From contig CAKROK010000016.1 of assembly GCA_934373295.1 (NCBI GenBank), forward strand, positions 1 through 37,674: 37,674 nucleotides of DNA, given 5' to 3'. Below, piece after piece: positions 32,809 through 37,674 of this stretch. The notes below the pieces were generated by a model. It saw only the letters and a list, made by a program, of their open reading frames with translations, was not told the origin of the DNA and ran no database searches. Made by a program: the position numbers and the translations under genes. Origin of the DNA: an uncultured Christensenellaceae bacterium. GTDB taxonomy: Bacteria; Bacillota; Clostridia; Christensenellales; Christensenellaceae. The number at the start of each line of letters is the position of its first letter. Position 1 is the first letter of the stretch.

Positions 32809-33300
32809 ATGATAGTTTCGAGTTCAATTAAAAAGATGATAGAATTTTATGATGGAAATTTACACGACATCGACCATTTTTTAAAGGTATGGTCGCTGGC
32901 AAAGACCATCGGCGAGCTGGAGGGGTTGGATGCGCATACGCAGCGCACACTCGAGCTTGCGGCGGTGGTGCATGACATATCCTGCCCGCTCTGCCGAAAA
33001 AAGTACGGCAACACCAACGGTAAAAATCAGGAACGGGAGAGCGCGCCGCTCGTTCGGGCGTTTTTAGAGGGAATGGAAATAGATGCGGGGGACGTCGAGA
33101 GGATATCCTGGCTGACGGAGCATCATCACACGTATACGGACATAGACGGGATTGACTACAGGATTTTGTTAGAGGCGGATTTTCTCGTGAATGCGAGCGA
33201 AAGCGGATATTCAAGGTCTGCGATAGAAAAGGCGAAGCAGATGTTCTTTAGGACGACCGCGGGCATAGAGCTGTTGTATTCTATGTTTTTGAAAAAATAG
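32809..33300 (+). CDS. HD-domain phosphohydrolase
   Basis: The 163-residue protein has the metal ligands of an HD domain: His19/His23 region, His55-Asp56 (AAVVHDISCP), a HHH cluster at 104-106 (TEHHHTY) and a later Asp (LEADFLVN). Such single-domain proteins hydrolyse nucleotides or related phosphates. The substrate is not evident. AAGGAG precedes the ATG. It follows ogt closely, suggesting a link to nucleotide housekeeping or repair, by context only. Confidence 0.85.
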   Translation: MIVSSSIKKMIEFYDGNLHDIDHFLKVWSLAKTIGELEGLDAHTQRTLELAAVVHDISCPLCRKKYGNTNGKNQERESAPLVRAFLEGMEIDAGDVERISWLTEHHHTYTDIDGIDYRILLEADFLVNASESGYSRSAIEKAKQMFFRTTAGIELLYSMFLKK

Positions 33301-33301
33301 T

Positions 33302-33350
33302 TTGACAAAACTCCTGTCACGCAATATAATAGTCAAGAATCTTTACTATT
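33302..33350 (+). promoter_or_regulatory. Promoter and MarR-type operator for the MATE operon
   Basis: Perfect TTGACA (33302-33307), 17 bases, perfect TATAAT (33325-33330). An imperfect 23-base inverted repeat (33328-33350) overlaps the -10 and transcription start: AATAGTCAAGA and TCTTTACTATT pair at 10 of 11 positions around a central A. It is a good candidate site for the MarR regulator encoded downstream. Confidence 0.7.
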
Positions 33351-33372
33351 TCGAATTGTGATAGGAGAAAAA

Positions 33373-34716
33373 ATGGACGCTTTACAGAATAATCTGAACA
33401 TAAGGGTATCGACGGGGTCGCTTTTGAAATACGCCTTGCCCACGATACTTTCAAACATCTTTATGAACATCTACGGCATATTAGATCAGCTTTTCGTGGC
33501 GAATCTTTTGGGTACGGACGCGCTTTCCGCCGTGAGCATAGCGGGGCCGTTCCACGAGCTCGCGCTGGATGTCGGGATCATGATAGCCACGGGCGGCTCG
33601 GCGCTCATATCAAACCAAATGGGCGAGGGAAAGGAGGATGACGCGAGGAAAAATTTCTCGTTTTTCATTCTTTTCAGCGTGGTCGTGAGCGTGATCTTCT
33701 GCGCCGCGGGGCTGATCTTCAGGCGGGAGGTGCTCTTTGCGATGGGCGCGGATGAGGCGCTCTATCCGCTCTGTGAGCAGTACGCCGTGCCTGTGTTCAT
33801 ACTCGTTCCCTTTGCCATGGTGGGCATTATCTATCAGATATTCTTCGTCGCGGCGGGCAAGCCGGGGCTGGGCTTCGGGCTGTCCATCGCGGGCGGGATA
33901 ACCAACATGGTGCTGGATTATGTGCTTATAGCGGTCATACCGTTAGGCATTGCGGGCGCGGCATATGCCACTGCTATCGGATATATCCTCCAGTCCGTCG
34001 TGGGGACGATATTCTTCTTTGCGAACAGAAAGGGCACGCTTTATTTCACAAAGCCGCGCTTTAACGGCCGTGCGCTTAAAAAGGCATGCAGCAACGGCGC
34101 GAGTGAGATGGTGGGTATGCTCGCAGTCACTGTCACAATGATAGCCATGAACGTCATTTTGATGGAAGTGGTCGGCTCGGACGGCGTCGCGGCGTCCGCG
34201 ATAATTCTATCCGTGCAGATGGTGCTTGCGGCGGGATATTCCGGATATGTTCAGGGAATAGCGCCCGTCATCAGCTTTCACTACGGCGCGCAGAACTTCG
34301 GCGAGCTTAAAAAGCTGTATCGCGCCGCTCTAAAGACGGTGGCGGTGATGTCCATAGTTACGTTTATCGCCGCATTCCCGCTCGCGCGTCCCTTTTCGAT
34401 GATATTCGCGAACGGCTCACAAAATGTCATAACCATGGCTGTCCGCGGGACGTTCATATTTTCGACGGCATTTTTGCTCATGGGCTTTAACTTGTTCGCG
34501 TCCGGGTTTTTCACTGCGCTGAACGACGGCGTAAGCTCGGCAGTATTGTCGCTTTTCAGGACGCTGGTGTTCCTCATAATCCCGCTGCTCATCTTTCCCA
34601 AAATATGGGGAGTGGACGGCGTGTGGATGTCTATGCCCGCGGCGGAGGTGTTGAGCATAGTGCTTTCAGTAGTATATTTAAAGAGAAAGAAGGCGAAATT
34701 CGGCTATGCGGGATGA
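33373..34716 (+). CDS. MATE family multidrug efflux transporter
   Basis: The 447-residue protein has 12 hydrophobic segments in two halves, and MATE-type motifs such as LPTILSNIFMNIYGILDQLF and the second-half GIAPVISFHYGAQN. It exports drugs or metabolites using an ion gradient. The ATG at 33373 is chosen over 33358 because TAGGAG lies directly before it. A consensus promoter with an inverted repeat precedes it, and the MarR gene overlaps its end by 11 bases, a normal self-regulated efflux arrangement. Confidence 0.92.
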   Translation: MDALQNNLNIRVSTGSLLKYALPTILSNIFMNIYGILDQLFVANLLGTDALSAVSIAGPFHELALDVGIMIATGGSALISNQMGEGKEDDARKNFSFFILFSVVVSVIFCAAGLIFRREVLFAMGADEALYPLCEQYAVPVFILVPFAMVGIIYQIFFVAAGKPGLGFGLSIAGGITNMVLDYVLIAVIPLGIAGAAYATAIGYILQSVVGTIFFFANRKGTLYFTKPRFNGRALKKACSNGASEMVGMLAVTVTMIAMNVILMEVVGSDGVAASAIILSVQMVLAAGYSGYVQGIAPVISFHYGAQNFGELKKLYRAALKTVAVMSIVTFIAAFPLARPFSMIFANGSQNVITMAVRGTFIFSTAFLLMGFNLFASGFFTALNDGVSSAVLSLFRTLVFLIIPLLIFPKIWGVDGVWMSMPAAEVLSIVLSVVYLKRKKAKFGYAG

Positions 34717-35173
34717 AAATGTGAAAAACATACAGGACAAGCTGATGATGCAGTTTCAAAAGATGGACACGGCATATGAGAATTATGCGCGCTCAAAGGG
34801 GCTTAATTACCTGGGCCTGATGGTGATGCATGATATTTATGTGCTGGGGGACGGCTGCACGCAAAAGCAGATATGCGAGGATACGCACTATCCCAAGCAG
34901 TCGATAAACCTCACTGTAAAGGCGTTTTTGAAGGACGGGTATATCGAGCTTATAAAAAAGCCGGAGAACCTCAAAAACAGGTATATCAGCCTGACGGACA
35001 AGGGGAGAGCGTTTTGTGATGAGGTCGTCGTCCCGCTCATGCAAAGAGAGGAGCGCGCGATGACGAGCATGGGAGAGGAGCGCAGCCGGCAGCTTTTTCG
35101 CCTGCTGGAGATGTATGCGAAAGAGTATTGCGACGGCGTAGGCGAGCTGACGGAGGAAAAAAGCAATGAATAA
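34706..35173 (+). CDS. MarR-family transcriptional regulator
   Basis: The 155-residue protein has the MarR winged helix-turn-helix: TQKQICEDTHYPKQSINLTV for the recognition helix and ENLKNRYISLTDKG for the wing. The flanking helices form the dimer. It probably represses the upstream MATE gene through the inverted repeat at 33328. It overlaps MATE by 11 bases and the next gene by eight, so three genes are co-translated. The ligand is unknown. Confidence 0.9.
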   Translation: MRDENVKNIQDKLMMQFQKMDTAYENYARSKGLNYLGLMVMHDIYVLGDGCTQKQICEDTHYPKQSINLTVKAFLKDGYIELIKKPENLKNRYISLTDKGRAFCDEVVVPLMQREERAMTSMGEERSRQLFRLLEMYAKEYCDGVGELTEEKSNE

Positions 35174-35642
35174 AGCGCAGATCTACGCATTTTTAGACGA
35201 AAAGGGAATAGAATACGAGGCGATAGAGCATGAGGCGGTCTATAACATGCAGGAGCTTGAAAGGATAAGCCTTCCGCAGAGCTTTTCAAAATGGGACGCC
35301 AAAAACCTGTTTATACGCGACGATAAAAAGAAAAATTACTATCTGATATCCGTGATGGGCGACAAGCGGGTGGACCTCAAGGAGTTTAGGAAAAAGCACG
35401 GTCTGCGCGCGCTTTCCTTTGCCTCGGCTCAGGAGCTTCAGGATATTTTAGGGCTGATACCGGGCGCGGTCACGCCGCTCGGTCTGTTAAACGACGATGA
35501 GCGCAAGGTGACGTTCTTTTTAGACGGCGGGAGCATTGCCGTGCATCCAAACGACAACACCGCAAGCGTACTCATGCGGACGGACGACCTTATGCGCCTG
35601 ATAGAAGAGCACGGAAACAGCGCGGAGTTTGTTGAAATATGA
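35166..35642 (+). CDS. YbaK/ProX-type aminoacyl-tRNA deacylase
   Basis: The 158-residue protein has the YbaK fold blocks: AKNLFIRDDKKKNYYLISV, MGDKRVDLKEF and GAVTPLGLLND. The last block is typical of the ProX/PrdX branch, which removes mischarged Ala or Cys from tRNAPro. Length is normal. It overlaps the MarR gene by eight bases and ends the MATE-marR operon. The branch call is moderately sure; the exact tRNA is not. Confidence 0.85.
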   Translation: MNKAQIYAFLDEKGIEYEAIEHEAVYNMQELERISLPQSFSKWDAKNLFIRDDKKKNYYLISVMGDKRVDLKEFRKKHGLRALSFASAQELQDILGLIPGAVTPLGLLNDDERKVTFFLDGGSIAVHPNDNTASVLMRTDDLMRLIEEHGNSAEFVEI

Positions 35643-35660
35643 TGGAATATAAAGTAAAAA

Positions 35661-35906
35661 GCACCTCGATACGTCGAAGTGCTCAGCCCGTCGAAAAGAC
35701 CCGCCCTTCCGCCCTTTTTCATCGACTCGGTTCAATCGACGTACTTAAGTACGCCTCATTCGCCTCGCTCGAAAAATGACGAAAAATCGAGCCTTTTCTA
35801 CAGTCTGTTTTTCAAAGTAGTTTTTCAAAAACAAGTTTTGAAAAACGCTTCTCAGGCTGAAAATGAACTTTATCGACAAAAAAGCACCTCGATATTTCGA
35901 AGTGCT
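35661..35906. repeat. Structured non-coding repeat element
   Basis: Two 23-base near-identical hairpins, both GCACCTCGATA..TCGAAGTGC, lie at 35661-35682 and 35884-35905. Between them are a perfect 14-bp palindrome CGTACTTAAGTACG (35740-35753), an imperfect hairpin about 35768-35793 and an 11-bp hairpin (35820-35830 with 35836-35846). A plus-strand frame spans part of it but has no ribosome site. It resembles a MITE- or REP-like intergenic element seen in gut Clostridia. The right-hand hairpin, with A and T runs, also serves as the hprK terminator. Confidence 0.7.
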
Positions 35907-35917
35907 TTTTTCATAGC

Positions 35918-36832
35918 TTAGCCCAAAAGCTCAAGCAGCTTTTGATTTAGAGAATCCGCAGGGTTATAGCCCATGCTCTTTAAGCGGAAGTTCTTTACCG
36001 CGACCTCTATGATAACGGCGATGTTCCTGCCCGGCATGACGGGTATTCTTATCTTTGGAAGATCGATGCCTAAAAGGGTGATGTATTCCTGCGAAATGCC
36101 CAGTCTGTCCGCATTTATGGGGTTGCCCAGCTCGAGGTGGATGTTGAGGTTCATGTATTTTGTCGCCATTACCGAGCCCATGCCGTAAAGCGTGGATATG
36201 TCGATGAGACCTATTCCGCGTATCTCCATGAGATGGCGGATGACCTCGGGAGACTGTCCCAAAAGCTCGGTATCGGAGACTTTGCGGATCTCCACGACGT
36301 CGTCCGCGACCAGCCTGTGACCGCGGTTTATCAGCTCGAGCGCGGTTTCGGATTTACCCACGCCCGAATCGCCCGTGATATAAACGCCCACGCCGAAAAT
36401 ATCCATCAGACCGCCGTGACGCGCTATCAAGGGCGCAAGCTCGGTATCGAGGTATGTCATTATGGAGTGGGACAGCTTTGTCGTGGTGATGGGGGAGGAC
36501 AGCACAGGGACGTTATGACGTATCGCGGCGTCTATAAAGTCCTTCGGCGGCTGAAGATCGCGGGATATCAAAACGCAGGGGACGGGGTATGAAAAATACT
36601 TTTCAAAAATCTCCTTTTGGCGTTCCTCGCTCATGTTTGCGATATACGTCATTTCCGCCATGCCGAAGAGCTGAACGCGGTTTGAGGCGAAATGCTCAAA
36701 AAAGCCGGACATTTGTAGACCGGGGCGGAGTATATCCGAAGTGTCTGTGGAGAGAATGTCATTTTCTCCCAAATACAGCACCTTCAGGTTTAATGTCTCT
36801 ATGAATTTATTGAGTTTTATCTTCTTTTTCAA
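35918..36832 (-). CDS. hprK: HPr kinase/phosphorylase
   Basis: HprK phosphorylates Ser46 of HPr, controlling carbon catabolite repression in Bacillota. The 304-residue protein has the catalytic His139, the Walker A GDSGVGKSE (154-162) and the family signature EIRGIGLIDIS (203-213). The start is TTG at 36832, overlapping the HAD gene stop as TTGA, with GAGAGG upstream. It is the second gene of a two-gene operon. The protein is full length with no missing motifs. Confidence 0.95.
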   Translation of the reverse strand: MKKKIKLNKFIETLNLKVLYLGENDILSTDTSDILRPGLQMSGFFEHFASNRVQLFGMAEMTYIANMSEERQKEIFEKYFSYPVPCVLISRDLQPPKDFIDAAIRHNVPVLSSPITTTKLSHSIMTYLDTELAPLIARHGGLMDIFGVGVYITGDSGVGKSETALELINRGHRLVADDVVEIRKVSDTELLGQSPEVIRHLMEIRGIGLIDISTLYGMGSVMATKYMNLNIHLELGNPINADRLGISQEYITLLGIDLPKIRIPVMPGRNIAVIIEVAVKNFRLKSMGYNPADSLNQKLLELLG

Positions 36833-37614
36833 AGTACGTACCTCTCTATAAGCTCGCTTACGCAGCTGTGATTGTTGTCGGGGAGGATCACGTCCACATT
36901 GGCCTTGACCTCTATGAGCGAGTTATCGGGCGCGGCGGAAAGCGCGGCGTATTCGAGCATGCTCAAATCGATTGTGCTGTCGCCCACAGCTACGACCTCG
37001 TCGCGGTGATAGCCCATAATCTGCATGAGGTTTTTAAGCGCATTGCCCTTTGAGGCTTTTTTGGTATATGCCTCGATGAGCCTGCCCTTTGAGCGCAGAA
37101 TGGATAGCTCGGGGAAGCGCTCTTCCAAAAGCGCGACCTCATAGGGCGCCTTGACGGCATCCGTTATGAAAACGACCTTTGATGTGGAGATGTCTTTATC
37201 CAGCAGGGCTTTATCCTCGACGCCCTTTAGGCCGGTATATCCCGCATAGTACCTCGCGGGTTCGCAGTCGGAAAGATATTGGAAGTTTTCGTCCATGTAC
37301 ACCTGCGCGTGCAGACCGCGCTCGAGCGAGTATTTTAGCAGCTCGTGCGTCGTCTCGGCGGGGAGGAGGTCGTGATATATCATGTTCCCCTCGCTGTCAA
37401 AGACCTGCGTTCCGCCGGAGGTTATCACGGGCGTGCGCAGCGAAAGCTCTTTATAAAACGGCGTGACGCTCTTTAACGTTCTGCCCGTGCAGAGTATGAA
37501 TTTTATGCCGTAAATATCCAGCTTGTCTATTGCTTCTTTGTTCTTTTGGGATATCCTGCCCTCGTCGTCTAAAAGAGTATCGTCGAGATCGCAGGCGATA
37601 ATTTTATAGCTCAT
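36829..37614 (-). CDS. Cof-type HAD-family phosphatase
   Basis: The 261-residue protein has the HAD motifs: CDLDDTLLDD (Asp9 nucleophile, Asp11), TGRT, the motif III Lys region (KASKGNALK) and GDSTIDLSML. The inserted C2B cap is typical of Cof/YbjI sugar-phosphate and nucleotide phosphatases. Its substrate is unknown. Its stop overlaps the hprK TTG start, so coupling suggests a role in carbon metabolism, though by context only. Confidence 0.9.
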   Translation of the reverse strand: MSYKIIACDLDDTLLDDEGRISQKNKEAIDKLDIYGIKFILCTGRTLKSVTPFYKELSLRTPVITSGGTQVFDSEGNMIYHDLLPAETTHELLKYSLERGLHAQVYMDENFQYLSDCEPARYYAGYTGLKGVEDKALLDKDISTSKVVFITDAVKAPYEVALLEERFPELSILRSKGRLIEAYTKKASKGNALKNLMQIMGYHRDEVVAVGDSTIDLSMLEYAALSAAPDNSLIEVKANVDVILPDNNHSCVSELIERYVL

Positions 37615-37645
37615 TATTTTTTATACCTCAATCATAATTACTACT

Positions 37646-37674
37646 ATTATAACGTTTTTTCAGATAAAAGTAAA
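37646..37674 (-). promoter_or_regulatory. Promoter for the HAD-hprK operon
   Basis: On the minus strand a perfect TATAAT (37651-37646) follows TTTACT (37674-37669) at 17 bases. The -35 ends at the window edge. Confidence 0.55.

Noticed and set aside
35679..35921. Plus-strand 80-codon frame
   Set aside because: It lies across the structured repeat and its terminators, has no ribosome site, and its sense reflects the repeat.

Overview
The window looks like a chromosomal segment of a Gram-positive Clostridia-type bacterium (Bacillota), probably an uncultured gut lineage. The evidence is HPr kinase (HprK), a DUF1836 regulator, a Hsp33/Maf/guaA/guaB housekeeping complement, strong AGGAGG ribosome sites, TTGACA-17-TATAAT promoters and moderate-to-high GC coding DNA. 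Genus cannot be fixed from the sequence. No rRNA, tRNA or CRISPR array was recognised. 

Layout. 1-213 is the C-terminal tail of a large serine recombinase, so a mobile element probably ends at the left edge. 330-2140 is a small-membrane-protein / broken membrane protein / TetR operon. 2222-9018 is mostly minus strand: a GDSL hydrolase, then (after a plus-strand DUF1836 regulator) a tight operon of SAM methyltransferase, Hsp33, a TPR protein, a repeat-rich unknown and an RlmL-like rRNA methyltransferase. 9165-10084 is an AT-rich insert with two small genes. 10117-11845 (minus) is maf and an AI-2E-family transporter. 

12003-18991 is the metabolic core on the plus strand: pfkA, a possible 26-residue microprotein, then guaB-larE-larB-larC-guaA. 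These last five overlap or nearly touch. The genes for the nickel-pincer nucleotide cofactor are thus embedded between the two GMP-synthesis genes, with no lactate racemase (larA) in view. This is the most striking arrangement in the window. 

19060-20030 is an AT-rich island with an orphan restriction-endonuclease-like gene (DUF6998-like). 20043-23200 (minus) is a surface O-acyltransferase cassette (DUF4358 lipoprotein, MBOAT, DHHW). 23551-24728 (minus) is a sigma factor/anti-sigma pair. 25022-25489 is a zinc-ribbon membrane protein and 25632-26426 an AT-rich DUF2971 gene. 26578-30371 holds decaying modules: a cupin remnant, azlD with a 5'-truncated azlC, an XRE-cupin regulator, then csoR with a copper P-type ATPase gene broken by a frameshift and a deletion although its promoter and operators look intact. 

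30435-32062 (minus) is an alpha/beta hydrolase coupled to a metallo-beta-lactamase-fold enzyme, preceded by a perfect palindrome operator. 32260-35642 (plus) carries ogt, an HD hydrolase, a MATE exporter with its MarR regulator and putative operator, and a YbaK/ProX deacylase. 35661-35906 is a non-coding structured repeat. 35918-37614 (minus) is a HAD phosphatase coupled to hprK. 

At least three operons contain genes with inactivating lesions (687-1566, azlC, copA). This suggests active gene decay, unless some are assembly errors.
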